From: Ignavibacteriota bacterium
GTDB lineage: Bacteria > Bacteroidota > Ignavibacteria > UBA10030 > SZUA-254
Length of the DNA: 64,000 nucleotides
Assembly: GCA_025358305.1 (NCBI GenBank)
Contig: JANYJZ010000013.1
Span: forward strand, 89,431 to 153,430
Reading direction: 5' to 3'
A program made the position numbers and the translations under genes. Positions within the stretch are counted from its first letter, which is position 1. Each line of letters opens with the position of its first letter. The notes below the pieces were generated by a model that saw nothing but the letters and a program-made list of their open reading frames with translations, searched no databases and was not told where the DNA came from. Positions 7,846 to 16,478 of the stretch are shown here, piece after piece.

Positions 7846-9636
7846 CTGGCCCTGCGCGAATTTCTCAACGTCCTCGAACGCTCGGGCGAGCTCCACCGCA
7901 CCGCCGTCCCGATCGACCCCGCACTCGAACTGACCGAGGTCTCCACCCGCGCCCTGCGCGAGGGGAAGCCCGCCCTCCTCGTCGAACACCCCGGATCGTC
8001 GCGCTTTCCCCTCGTCGTGAACCAGTACGCGAGCGCCCGGAGGATCTCCCTCGCCCTCGGCCGCGACCCCGACGAGATCGGCAGCGAGCTCATCGCGTTC
8101 CTCGAACGCGCCATGCCCCCCACGTTCCGCACCTTGCTTGACAATCGGCCGATCCTCGGCCGGTTCCTCAAGTCACGGCCCCAGACGGTCTCCGCAGCAG
8201 CGAGCCAACAGAACGTCCTCGCGCCCGACCTCGACGCGCTCCCGGTCCAGACCTGCTGGCCCGGCGACGGCGGACGATTCATCACGTACGGCCAGGTCTG
8301 TACGTACGACCCGCGCGACGGCAAGCGGAACATCGGCCTCTACCGCATGCACGTCTTCGATCAACGCACGACCGGCATGCACTGGCAGATCCAGAAAGGG
8401 GGCGGGTTCCATTATTTTCAGGCCGAGAAGCTCAACCGCGACCTCGAGATCGCGGTAGCGATCGGCACGAGTCCCGCGCTGCTCTTCGCGACGATCGCCG
8501 CGCTCCCCGAAGGGATCGACGAGGCGATGTTCGCCGGGTTCCTCGCGAACTCCCGCACGGCGTTCGCCCGCGGGAAGACCATCACGATCGACGTGCCGGC
8601 CGACGCGGAGTTCGTCCTCGAAGGGATCGTTCCCGCCAGAGAGCGGCGGATGGAGGGGCCCTTCGGCGACCACTTCGGCCACTACTCGGCGGCCGCGGAG
8701 TTTCCCGTCTTCCACGTCAAGGCGATGACGCACCGCCGCAACCCCATTTACCCTGCGATCGTCGTCGGCAAGCCGCCGATGGAGGACAAGTTCCTCGGCG
8801 ACGCAACGCAGCAGATCCTCGCACCCCTCGCGAAACTCGTCCACAAGGAGATCACAAGCCTCTGGGCCTACTACGAGGCGGGGTTCCACAATCTTCTTGT
8901 CGTCGCGATCGAGCAGCGCTACCAGAAAGAAGCGGTGAAGGCCGCCCTTGGGCTCATGGGGACCGACCAGCTCTCCTTGACGAAGTGCATCGTTACCGTC
9001 TCCTCCGGCGTCGACGTCCGCGACTGGCACGCGGTCGTCCGGGAGCTCCGCGCGAACTTCGATCCGCACCGCGACTTCATCATGATCCCGAAGGTCCCCT
9101 TGGATACGCTCGACTTCACGAGCTACAGGATGAACCTCGGGAGCAAGATGATCTTGGACGCGACGCGCAAACCGCTTCGCGGCGCTCCCTTGGAGCGCGC
9201 CGCGACGGATATCGGCGGCGTCCGTTCGATCGACAGCCGCGTCCTCGACATGGCGATCGTCGACGACGCGATCTTGTTGGTGAAGCTCGGCGGCACGCTC
9301 GCAGAGGAACCCGGCGGCATGGGCACGACTGCCGGGATGGAGATCGTCCGGAAACTCGTCGCGCGTCCGGAGCTCTCCGGCCTCACGATGATCGCCTGCG
9401 TGTCGGAGGATGTGGATATTCACGACAAAGAGAGTTATATTTGGGGGGTGTTCACGCGCTTCGACTGCGAACGCGACGTCGTTTTCACGGAAACGACCCT
9501 TCGCGGCATCAGCCCCTCGTACCGGGGCGTCATGGGCGTGGACGCCACCTGGAAACCCGGCTACCCCAAGCCGCTCGTCATGCCGGAGGAGATCGTTCGC
9601 CGCGTCGACGAGAAGTGGGGCGCCATCTGGAAATGA
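7846..9636 (+). CDS. ubiD: UbiD-family prenyl-FMN-dependent decarboxylase
   Basis: About 596 residues. Conserved blocks include KRNIGLYRMHVFDQRTTGMHWQ, EGPFGDHFGHYS, PAIVVGKPPMEDKFLGDA and VDATWKPGYPK. It is predicted to decarboxylate a polyprenylated naphthoate in menaquinone synthesis, using cofactor from the upstream UbiX. The start is unusual: family similarity begins at LALREFLNVLERSGEL, where no ATG, GTG or TTG lies in frame; a CTG at 7846 is preceded by GGAG at 7835-7838, 7 bases away. The only in-frame ATG, at 7735, would lie deep inside ubiX and add 37 unrelated residues. Confidence 0.88.
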   Translation: MALREFLNVLERSGELHRTAVPIDPALELTEVSTRALREGKPALLVEHPGSSRFPLVVNQYASARRISLALGRDPDEIGSELIAFLERAMPPTFRTLLDNRPILGRFLKSRPQTVSAAASQQNVLAPDLDALPVQTCWPGDGGRFITYGQVCTYDPRDGKRNIGLYRMHVFDQRTTGMHWQIQKGGGFHYFQAEKLNRDLEIAVAIGTSPALLFATIAALPEGIDEAMFAGFLANSRTAFARGKTITIDVPADAEFVLEGIVPARERRMEGPFGDHFGHYSAAAEFPVFHVKAMTHRRNPIYPAIVVGKPPMEDKFLGDATQQILAPLAKLVHKEITSLWAYYEAGFHNLLVVAIEQRYQKEAVKAALGLMGTDQLSLTKCIVTVSSGVDVRDWHAVVRELRANFDPHRDFIMIPKVPLDTLDFTSYRMNLGSKMILDATRKPLRGAPLERAATDIGGVRSIDSRVLDMAIVDDAILLVKLGGTLAEEPGGMGTTAGMEIVRKLVARPELSGLTMIACVSEDVDIHDKESYIWGVFTRFDCERDVVFTETTLRGISPSYRGVMGVDATWKPGYPKPLVMPEEIVRRVDEKWGAIWK

Positions 9637-9688
9637 ACATGACCGCGCGCGGACCGCGCTTCGCGCTGCGCGCTTGAAGGATATCACC

Positions 9689-11548
9689 ATGATAGAGTTC
9701 CGCGACACGCTTCTCACGCCGATCTGGGACAAGGTCCGGCGCGGAGAACGCCTCTCACTCGAGGACGGCATCGCGCTCTACGCGACCGGCGACCTCATCG
9801 GGCTCGGCAAGATGGCCCACTTCGTCCAGCAGCAGAAGAGCGGGGACGCCGTCTACTACGTCCTCAACCAGAAGATCGAGCACACGAACATCTGCGTCCT
9901 GTCGTGCAAGTTCTGCGACTTCGCCGTCAAGAAGGGCGACGCGGACGCGTACGAGATGACGACCGAGGACATTCTTTCCAAATTGACCCCCGACATCCAC
10001 GAGGTCCACATCACGGGCGGCATGCCCGCCGACTGGCCGTGGGAGCGCTACCTCGACATCGTGCGCTCCATCCACGAGCGCTTCCCTGCGATCGACGTCA
10101 AGGCGTTCACCGCCGTCGAGATCGATTTCTTCCACAAGAAGTTCAAGCTCTCCATCGAGGAGGTCCTCCGGCAGCTCAAGGCGGCGGGCCTCAGGACGAT
10201 GCCGGGCGGCGGCGCGGAGGTCTTCTCCGAGCGGGTCCGCAAGCTTCTGTTCAATCAGAAGATCGGCGCAAAGGCATGGTTCGAGGTTCACACGACCGCC
10301 CACCGATTGGGCATCCCGACGAACAGCACGATGCTTTACGGCCACATCGAGACGATCGAGGAGCGCCTCATTCACATGATGAAGCTCCGCGAGGCCCAGG
10401 ACGAGACGGGCGGGTTCCTTACGTTCATCCCCTTGGCGTTCCAGCCCGGCGACACCGGCATCAAGCCGCGCGACCGGTTCACGAGCGCGATCGACGACCT
10501 GAAGACGATCGCGGTCTCGCGCCTCATGCTCGACAACTTCCCGCACATCAAGGCGTACTGGGTCATGCTCACCGAGGAGGTCGCCTCCGTCGCGCTCCAC
10601 TTCGGGGCGGACGACATGGACGGCACGGTCGGCGAGGAGCGCATCGCGCACGACGCCGGCGCCGTCAGCCCGATGAAGCTCGCGAAGGACCAGATCATCA
10701 AGATCATCCGCGACGCCGGAAAGATCCCCGTCGAGCGGGACGTCTACTACAACCCCTTGCGGATCTCCGCGGACAACGTCATCGGCAAGATCCCCTACCT
10801 GAATTCCGTGCCGTTCTACCACGCGTTCGAAAAACGGCAGTTCCGGATCCTCCCGGTGGCGCCGCGGCGCATGGGACTCCTCCAGGAGAAGGACCAGATC
10901 ATCGCGGGCCCCTTCTCGCTCATGGACTACTTCCGGCACGAGGAGAGACTCGACCTCCTCGAATGGTGCATCGCGACCCGGGACCAGGTGAAGAGCGTCA
11001 TGCTCTTCTCGAACCACGGATGGGCGGACCTCGACGGGAAGAAGATCGGCATCACCGACGACACCGCGACCTCCGTGCGCCTCCTGCAGGTGCTCCTGGA
11101 AAAGAAGTACCAGGTGAAGGCGACGTTCGAGCGACTCCACGCCGGGATCAACGACCTCGGCGGGTTCGACGCCGTGCTGTTGATCGGCGACGAGGCCCTG
11201 CGCCGCAATAAGTTCGGACTCGAGGGATTTGAGATCATCTACGACCTCGCGGAGGAATGGTACGAATGGAAGAAGATGCCGTTCGTGTTCGCGGTCTGGG
11301 CGGCATCGAAGTCGCTCACGAAGGAGACGCAGATGGAGCTCAACGTCGCGATCGAACGATCGCTCGCCGATGCGGAAGGATCGTACGGCGCGATCGGAGC
11401 CCTCCACGGCCGGCGCATCGGACTGACCCAAGCCGACGTCGAGGCTTATCTCGAAGGGTTCAACTACCGCCTCGGGGAGCGCGAACGCGACGCGATGAAG
11501 GAATTCCGGAAGCTCGTCTTTGAACTTGAAAACGTCTCGATACACTAG
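9689..11548 (+). CDS. mqnE-mqnA: Fused MqnE-MqnA: aminodeoxyfutalosine synthase plus chorismate dehydratase
   Basis: 619 residues from ATG 9689 (GAAGG 8 bases upstream). Residues 1 to about 358 are a radical SAM enzyme of the MqnE type with the CX3CX2C cluster motif at C69, C73 and C76, an HITGG block and a TMPGGGAE block. From about residue 363 a second complete domain begins with VIGKIPYLNSVPFYHAF and continues with AGPFSLMDYF, a VKSVMLFSN block, ITDDTATSVRLLQ and AVLLIGDEAL, the signatures of MqnA. MqnA dehydrates chorismate to 3-enolpyruvylbenzoate and MqnE joins that product to SAM-derived adenosine, so the fusion combines two consecutive steps. The reading frame is continuous, with no stop at the junction. 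Confidence 0.92.
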   Translation: MIEFRDTLLTPIWDKVRRGERLSLEDGIALYATGDLIGLGKMAHFVQQQKSGDAVYYVLNQKIEHTNICVLSCKFCDFAVKKGDADAYEMTTEDILSKLTPDIHEVHITGGMPADWPWERYLDIVRSIHERFPAIDVKAFTAVEIDFFHKKFKLSIEEVLRQLKAAGLRTMPGGGAEVFSERVRKLLFNQKIGAKAWFEVHTTAHRLGIPTNSTMLYGHIETIEERLIHMMKLREAQDETGGFLTFIPLAFQPGDTGIKPRDRFTSAIDDLKTIAVSRLMLDNFPHIKAYWVMLTEEVASVALHFGADDMDGTVGEERIAHDAGAVSPMKLAKDQIIKIIRDAGKIPVERDVYYNPLRISADNVIGKIPYLNSVPFYHAFEKRQFRILPVAPRRMGLLQEKDQIIAGPFSLMDYFRHEERLDLLEWCIATRDQVKSVMLFSNHGWADLDGKKIGITDDTATSVRLLQVLLEKKYQVKATFERLHAGINDLGGFDAVLLIGDEALRRNKFGLEGFEIIYDLAEEWYEWKKMPFVFAVWAASKSLTKETQMELNVAIERSLADAEGSYGAIGALHGRRIGLTQADVEAYLEGFNYRLGERERDAMKEFRKLVFELENVSIH

Positions 11549-11555
11549 GGGGAGT

Positions 11556-12650
11556 ATGCAGCTCTCAACGATCACCGACAAGGTCCGCAACGCCGAACGC
11601 CTCACGCGCGAGGAGGGGCTCTTCCTCCTGACGCACGGCGAGCTCCTTGACCTGGGGGAGTGCGCGAACATCGTGCGCTACCGCAAGAACCCCGACCCGA
11701 GGATCACGTTCGTCGTCGACACGAACCCCAACTACACGAATATCTGCAACATCGACTGCATCTTCTGTGCGTTCTACCGGCATTCGGGGGAAGAAGGCGC
11801 CTACACCCATACGGTCGACGAGATGATCCGGAAGTTCAAGGAGTCCGCCGCATCGGGCGTCACGACGATCCTCCTCCAGGGGGGCGTCAACCCGGCCCTT
11901 CCCTTCGAGTACTACGTCGAGATGGTCGAGCGGACGGTCAAAGAGGTCCCCGGGGTCACGCCGCACTTCTGGTCGACCTCCGAGATCATCGGCATGGCCG
12001 CGGTCTCCGGTCTGACCGTCCCGAAGGTCCTCCAGCGCTTGTGGGACGCGGGACAGCGCACCATTCCCGGCGGCGGCGCGGAGATCCTGTCGGACCGCGT
12101 GAAAAAGAAGATCAGCCACCTCAAGGGGTCCTCCGCTGATTGGCTCAGCGTCATGCGCGAGGCGCACGCCATCGGGTTCACCTCCACGGCGACGATGATG
12201 TACGGACACCTCGAGACGAACGACGACATCGTCGAGCACCTCGAATCGATCCGCGCGCTCCAGGACGAGCACCACGGGTTCACCGCGTTCGTCCCCTGGA
12301 GCTTCAAGCCGGGCAATACGCCCCTCGAGAAGATCATCCCGCACTACGCCACGCCGATGCGGTACCTCCAGATGATCGCGATCTCGAGGATCTACCTCGA
12401 CAACTTCGATCACGTCCAGGCGTCGTGGTTCTCCGAAGGGAAGAAGACGGGTCAGATCGCGGTGCATTTCGGGGCGGATGATTTCGGGGGGACGCTGTTC
12501 GAGGAGAACGTGCATGCAGCGGCGAACTTCGTGAACAAGTCGAACACCGAGGAGGTGATCAACCTCATCCGAGATGCCGGGTTCACCCCGGCGCAGCGTT
12601 CGACGACCTACGAGATCTTGAGGATCTGCGAGGAGCCGCAGGCCGCGTAG
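11556..12650 (+). CDS. mqnC: Cyclic dehypoxanthinyl futalosine synthase
   Basis: 364 residues; ATG 11556 follows a GGGGGAG run. Radical SAM motif NICNIDCIFCAF has C64, C68 and C71. Further family blocks are TTILLQGGVNP, TIPGGGAEILSDRVKKKISHLKG split over 12060-12130, and FTAFVPWSFKPGNTPLEK. MqnC cyclises dehypoxanthine futalosine in menaquinone synthesis. It is 7 bases downstream of the mqnE-mqnA fusion and clearly in its operon. It resembles the MqnE half but has its own longer C-terminus (LIRDAGFTPAQRSTTYEILR). Confidence 0.94.
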   Translation: MQLSTITDKVRNAERLTREEGLFLLTHGELLDLGECANIVRYRKNPDPRITFVVDTNPNYTNICNIDCIFCAFYRHSGEEGAYTHTVDEMIRKFKESAASGVTTILLQGGVNPALPFEYYVEMVERTVKEVPGVTPHFWSTSEIIGMAAVSGLTVPKVLQRLWDAGQRTIPGGGAEILSDRVKKKISHLKGSSADWLSVMREAHAIGFTSTATMMYGHLETNDDIVEHLESIRALQDEHHGFTAFVPWSFKPGNTPLEKIIPHYATPMRYLQMIAISRIYLDNFDHVQASWFSEGKKTGQIAVHFGADDFGGTLFEENVHAAANFVNKSNTEEVINLIRDAGFTPAQRSTTYEILRICEEPQAA

Positions 12651-12663
12651 CGGCCCCCATCAA

Positions 12664-13500
12664 CTAGAAGAGTTCAAGCGGGCCGACCTTCGGGATGAGT
12701 CCGCGTTCATGCCCCACCTTGAAGAGGAGCTCTAAGGCCTTCTTCCCGTCCGGTCCCATGTCGATCGTCAGCTGACTCACGTACATCTTCACGAACTTCT
12801 CCCCGAGCGCCCGGTCGATCCCTCTCCCCCATTGCAGCGCGTACGGGATCGCCTCGTCCTGATGGTCGTATCCGTAGGCGATGCTCTCCTTGAGGCCGCG
12901 CGAAAGTACGCGCGCCGCCTCCTCACCGAGGTCCTTCCGCACGACGTCGAGCCCTAACGGCAGCGGCAGCCCGTCGGCGGCGTTTTCCCAGAGCTCTCCG
13001 AAGTCGAGGACCTTGTGGTAGCCCAAGGATTGATAGGTGATCTGCCCTTCGTGGATGAGAAGTCCCGCATCGACGGCGCCGGAGTCGACGGCGTCCATGA
13101 TCGCGTCGAACGGCATGTCGACGTTCGTGATACCGTCGGTGAAGATCTTGAAGAGCAGCGTCGCGGTCGTCAACGGCCCCGGGGTCGCGACGGTCTTTCC
13201 GCGCAAGTCGTCGAGGGTGCGCCACTTCCGGGAAATGATGACCGGCCCGTACCCTTCCCCCATGCTCGCGCCGGTGCGCATGATCCAGTATTTGTCGGCA
13301 ACGTACGGGAACGCGTGCGCGGAGATCGCGGTGACCTCAAGCTCGCCTGTCCGCGCCCGCTCGTTGAGCGATTGTATGTCCTCAAGACGGTGTTCGATCG
13401 CCATGCCGGGGAGCTTCACTTTGCCGCTCGCCAGGCCGTAAAACATGAACGCGTCGTCAGGATCGGGACTGTGGCCGACGCGTATCAATCTGTCTGTCAT
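12664..13500 (-). CDS. mqnD: 1,4-dihydroxy-6-naphthoate synthase
   Basis: 278 residues, normal family length. It starts MTDRLIRVGHSPDPDDAFMF, with the SPDPDD signature, and contains DIQSLNERA, TAISAHAFPY, TPGPLTTATLLFKIF and DAGLLIHEGQ, all typical of MqnD. It converts cyclic dehypoxanthine futalosine to 1,4-dihydroxy-6-naphthoate. It is convergent to mqnC with 13 bases between stops, so the pathway is encoded on both strands. With the plus-strand genes it leaves only the futalosine hydrolase step (MqnB) unrepresented in the window. Confidence 0.94.
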   Translation of the reverse strand: MTDRLIRVGHSPDPDDAFMFYGLASGKVKLPGMAIEHRLEDIQSLNERARTGELEVTAISAHAFPYVADKYWIMRTGASMGEGYGPVIISRKWRTLDDLRGKTVATPGPLTTATLLFKIFTDGITNVDMPFDAIMDAVDSGAVDAGLLIHEGQITYQSLGYHKVLDFGELWENAADGLPLPLGLDVVRKDLGEEAARVLSRGLKESIAYGYDHQDEAIPYALQWGRGIDRALGEKFVKMYVSQLTIDMGPDGKKALELLFKVGHERGLIPKVGPLELF

Positions 13501-13556
13501 GCACCCTTTTGAAATGGTCCGCCGGGAAGATACGGATTTCAGCGCTGATTTGAAAG

Positions 13557-14123
13557 TCAGCGCTTCGCGCGGAAGCAGCCGGCAACGTGGTCGTGGACCA
13601 TGCCGGTCGCCTGCATGAACGCGTAGCAGATCGTCGACCCGACGAACGTGAACCCGCGCGCCTTCAGGTCCTTGCTCATCGCATCGGACTCTGGCGTCGT
13701 CGCCGGGACGTGCGTCACCGGCCGGAGCCGTCGTTTCTGGCGGCCTCCGACGAACCGCCAGATGTACGCGTCGAAACTCCCGAACTCTTTCTGTACGGCG
13801 AGGAACGCCCGTGCGTTCTTGACTGCGCCCGCGACCTTCAGGCGGTTCCGGACGATGCCCTCATTTTGCAAGAGCGCTTGGATCTTCGGCGTGCGGTACC
13901 GAGCGATCTTCTTCGCGTCGAAGTTATCGAAGGCTTTCCGGTAGTTCTCGCGTTTCCGCAAGATCGTGATCCAACTCAGCCCCGCTTGGGCGCCTTCTAA
14001 GAGAAGCATCTCAAAGAATTTCCGGTCGTCGTGGAGAGGCACACCCCACTCCTTGTCGTGGTACTTCTGATAGAGCGGATCGGTGCCGGCCCAGGTGCAG
14101 CGGACTTTTTCACGTTTCTTCAT
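13557..14123 (-). CDS. tag: DNA-3-methyladenine glycosylase I
   Basis: 188 residues from ATG 14123 with AAGGAAG just upstream. The N-terminal RCTWAGTDPLYQKYHDKEWG holds the zinc-ligand Cys and the family signature. FEMLLLEGAQAGLSWITILRKRENYRKAF and GFTFVGSTICYAFMQATGMVHDH are also conserved; the latter gives the HxxxC zinc ligands near the C-terminus. Tag removes 3-methyladenine from alkylated DNA. Its start overlaps the upstream gene's stop by ATGA, so the two are translated together. Confidence 0.93.
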   Translation of the reverse strand: MKKREKVRCTWAGTDPLYQKYHDKEWGVPLHDDRKFFEMLLLEGAQAGLSWITILRKRENYRKAFDNFDAKKIARYRTPKIQALLQNEGIVRNRLKVAGAVKNARAFLAVQKEFGSFDAYIWRFVGGRQKRRLRPVTHVPATTPESDAMSKDLKARGFTFVGSTICYAFMQATGMVHDHVAGCFRAKR

Positions 14124-14713
14124 GCTTCTTCCTTGTTGTTCTCTCTTTCGTTCTCCTGCGTCGCTTTCCGGTAGCACCAATCGAACAGCAGCCTCCATTC
14201 GGCCTGCGCGATCCGGCGGCAGGCGTCCGCGTCGCACCGTCCGTCGAGCGCGCTCCGACAGCACTCGACGAAGAGTACCGGGTTCCATGTACGTTGCGCA
14301 GCGACGCGTGCGATCATGGGATCGTTCGCAGCGATCGGGGCCGCTGCCGCAAGGAGTGCGGGGTACACGGCATGTTCCCCCGTCCGTCGATACCAGTAGA
14401 TGCTATTCGAAAAGTCCCCTTCGCCGCGGTGGACGATCGCGTGCCAGAGGCTGCCGTCGGGAGTACCGACCGACTGCGCGATCTCATGACACTTTTCGAG
14501 ATGCCCGGCGAGGAGCCAGAGACCCGCCTGGCAGAGCCGCGCCGGCGTCTTCTCGCGTATAAGCGCGCCGCCGAAGAGGCGTTCGAGCATCGCATCCTCA
14601 AGCTCTTCGAAGACCGACGGATCGGGCGTACCCGCGCCTAAGGGCATCATCGGCAGCCGGTCGACGAGCGACTGTATGTGTCGGGTGTACATGGCCGGGT
14701 GTAATGAAAACAA
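14120..14713 (-). CDS. Conserved-looking protein of unknown function, coupled to tag
   Basis: 197 residues from the ATG at 14713, or 190 from a second ATG at 14692. I do not recognise a family. It is soluble and mostly alpha-helical by composition, with aromatic and Cys-rich segments (WLLAGHLEKCHEIAQ, LWHAIVHRGEGDFSNSIYWYRR, FVECCRSALDGRCDADACRRI) and an E/N/K-rich tail. The HRGEGDFSNSIYWYRR block looks TPR-like. The stop codon overlaps the tag start (ATGA), suggesting co-translation. A repair function would be pure inference from that coupling. Confidence 0.7.
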   Translation of the reverse strand: MFSLHPAMYTRHIQSLVDRLPMMPLGAGTPDPSVFEELEDAMLERLFGGALIREKTPARLCQAGLWLLAGHLEKCHEIAQSVGTPDGSLWHAIVHRGEGDFSNSIYWYRRTGEHAVYPALLAAAAPIAANDPMIARVAAQRTWNPVLFVECCRSALDGRCDADACRRIAQAEWRLLFDWCYRKATQENERENNKEEA

Positions 14714-14728
14714 TGAGTTAAGATACGA

Positions 14729-14887
14729 TTATTCCCCCGCATGCAAAAACACCGGAGGGAATTTCCGCTTGCACATCTGGCCGATTTTGACGTTCTTATA
14801 GTGGCTCGTCCACGAGCCGATGTGAGGCTTGCTGCGGTAGGGAACAACCTCTCCCCGAGCTCTCTTCTGATCATCATCCTTTGACAG
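14729..14887 (-). CDS. Small basic protein of unknown function (about 52 aa), start uncertain
   Basis: The minus strand encodes a dense basic segment ending YKNVKIGQMCKRKFPPVF then LHAGE and a TAA stop at 14729-14731. Its codons (AAG GAT GAT, ATC GGC, GTG TTT) look like real coding use rather than antisense noise, and the region is otherwise intergenic. No ATG fits well: a CTG at 14887 gives 52 residues; an ATG at 14938 gives 69 but overlaps the tolC signal-peptide codons. I believe it resembles short conserved proteins seen in other phyla but cannot name a family. Confidence 0.45.
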   Translation of the reverse strand: MSKDDDQKRARGEVVPYRSKPHIGSWTSHYKNVKIGQMCKRKFPPVFLHAGE

Positions 14888-14891
14888 GCCA

Positions 14892-16460
14892 ATGTACCGA
14901 TCGTGTATTCTGTGTGTGTGTATCCTTATGGCCGGCATGCTCGTTACGGCCTCCGGCCAGGAGCAGCCGTCGAGCCCCGACAGCGCCCTTGTCTCGATCC
15001 TCAAGACGCTCGAAGGGACGCCCCTGACGCTCCAGCAGGCGTTCGATGCGGCTCTTGAAAACGCGACCAGCGTCCGCAAGGCTCAAGCGGTGGCGCTCGC
15101 CGCCCACGGCGCGGTGCGGCGCGAATCCGGACTCTTCGACCCGCAACTCTTCTTCAACATAAATTACATCGACCAGCAGACGCCCACCGCCTCGTTCTTC
15201 TCCGGCGCACCGGACCTGCTGACGACGGAGACCGATTCCCGCACGGGCATCCGCATGGACCTCCCTATCGGCACCAAACTTGAGGCCGCGATGAACACCG
15301 TCAGGCTGAAGACGAACTCCTCGTTCGCGAACCTCAATCCGCAAATCACCGCGTTCGGCAGTCTGAGCATCCGGCAGCCCCTCCTCGGAGGGTTCGGCGC
15401 GTCCGGCCGCAAAGCGCTCAACCGCTCGGAGCACGAGGCAGACGCCGCGCAGGCACGGTACGACCAGGAAGTGGTCACGACGACCTCGGAGGTGGAACGC
15501 AGGTACTGGGACCTCTACGCCGCCGAACGAAACTTCGCCGTACAGAAGCTCATCGTCGGCCAGTCCGAATCGTTCCTCACGGAGACGCAAGTTCGCGCGA
15601 ACACCGGGCTCATCGGCCCGAACCAGGTCGCAAGCGCTAAGACGTTCCTCGCCGAACAGAAGCTCCAGCTCCTCGACAAACGCGAACAGCTCGACCTCCT
15701 CTCCGACCAATTCTCGTCGTACATCGGCGTACGACCGTCCGGGGCGGAAGGGCGGTACATCACCACGGACGCTCCGCCGGAGAACATTCCCGTGGAGTCG
15801 GCGGACACGTTGATCGGTCGCGCTCTGCGCGCGAACCTCGAGCTCAACGCGGCGAACGCGGATGTGGACGCGGCGCGCGCATCGGCCTCGGCCGCGAAAT
15901 GGGGCGTCCTGCCGACGCTCGACGTCATCGGCTCGCTGGGCGGGAACGGGATCTCCGGCACGGCGCAGGACGTTATCTTCAACGGCGACACGCTCACCAC
16001 AGACCGGGGCGGAAGCCTCACTGATGCGCTCCACCAGGTCACGAACCGCAACTTCCCGACCTGGAGCGTCGGCCTGGAGCTGAAGATCCCGATCGGGCTC
16101 AGGAACGGACTCGGGGAGAAGGACCGCCTCGACGCGGAGGTCATCGGCGCGGAGGCGCGCGCGCTCGAACGCTCGCGCATGCTCGCGGACCAGGTCCGTT
16201 CGACGTACCGCGAACTCCTCCACGGCAAGGATCGCCTGGACGCGTCCCGGGAAGGGGTCGCCGCGGCCCAAGAACAGGTCCGCATCGGACTCATCGAGTT
16301 CCACAACGGCCGCTCGACCGCATTCGAACTCGTCCGGCTCGGCGCCGACTACGCGTCGGCGCAGCAGCGCTATTCGGAAGCACTCGTACGGACGGCGAAA
16401 GCCGCCGCGACATTACGGCAATTAACATCGGGCGGACGCCAGCCGGCGTCGAACCCATAA
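14892..16460 (+). CDS. TolC-family outer-membrane efflux protein
   Basis: 522 residues with signal peptide MYRSCILCVCILMAGMLVTASG. Two long coiled-coil repeats are typical of TolC: about 55-255 (LTLQQAFDAALENATSVRKAQ, DLYAAERNFAVQKLIVGQSE) and about 290-510 (ALRANLELNAANADVDAARASASAAKWGVLPTLD, FELVRLGADYASAQQRYSEALVRTAKA). It forms the outer-membrane duct for the tripartite pump encoded by the next two genes, 18 and 12 bases apart. Its start lies 4 bases from the divergent small ORF, so the two share a control region. Confidence 0.92.
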   Translation: MYRSCILCVCILMAGMLVTASGQEQPSSPDSALVSILKTLEGTPLTLQQAFDAALENATSVRKAQAVALAAHGAVRRESGLFDPQLFFNINYIDQQTPTASFFSGAPDLLTTETDSRTGIRMDLPIGTKLEAAMNTVRLKTNSSFANLNPQITAFGSLSIRQPLLGGFGASGRKALNRSEHEADAAQARYDQEVVTTTSEVERRYWDLYAAERNFAVQKLIVGQSESFLTETQVRANTGLIGPNQVASAKTFLAEQKLQLLDKREQLDLLSDQFSSYIGVRPSGAEGRYITTDAPPENIPVESADTLIGRALRANLELNAANADVDAARASASAAKWGVLPTLDVIGSLGGNGISGTAQDVIFNGDTLTTDRGGSLTDALHQVTNRNFPTWSVGLELKIPIGLRNGLGEKDRLDAEVIGAEARALERSRMLADQVRSTYRELLHGKDRLDASREGVAAAQEQVRIGLIEFHNGRSTAFELVRLGADYASAQQRYSEALVRTAKAAATLRQLTSGGRQPASNP

Positions 16461-16478
16461 GAAAGGAATGACTCGATC

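Noticed and set aside
12641..12653. GCCGC-GTA-GCGGC as terminator between mqnC and mqnD
   Set aside because: Only a 5-bp stem with no U-run, overlapping the mqnC stop; too weak to call.
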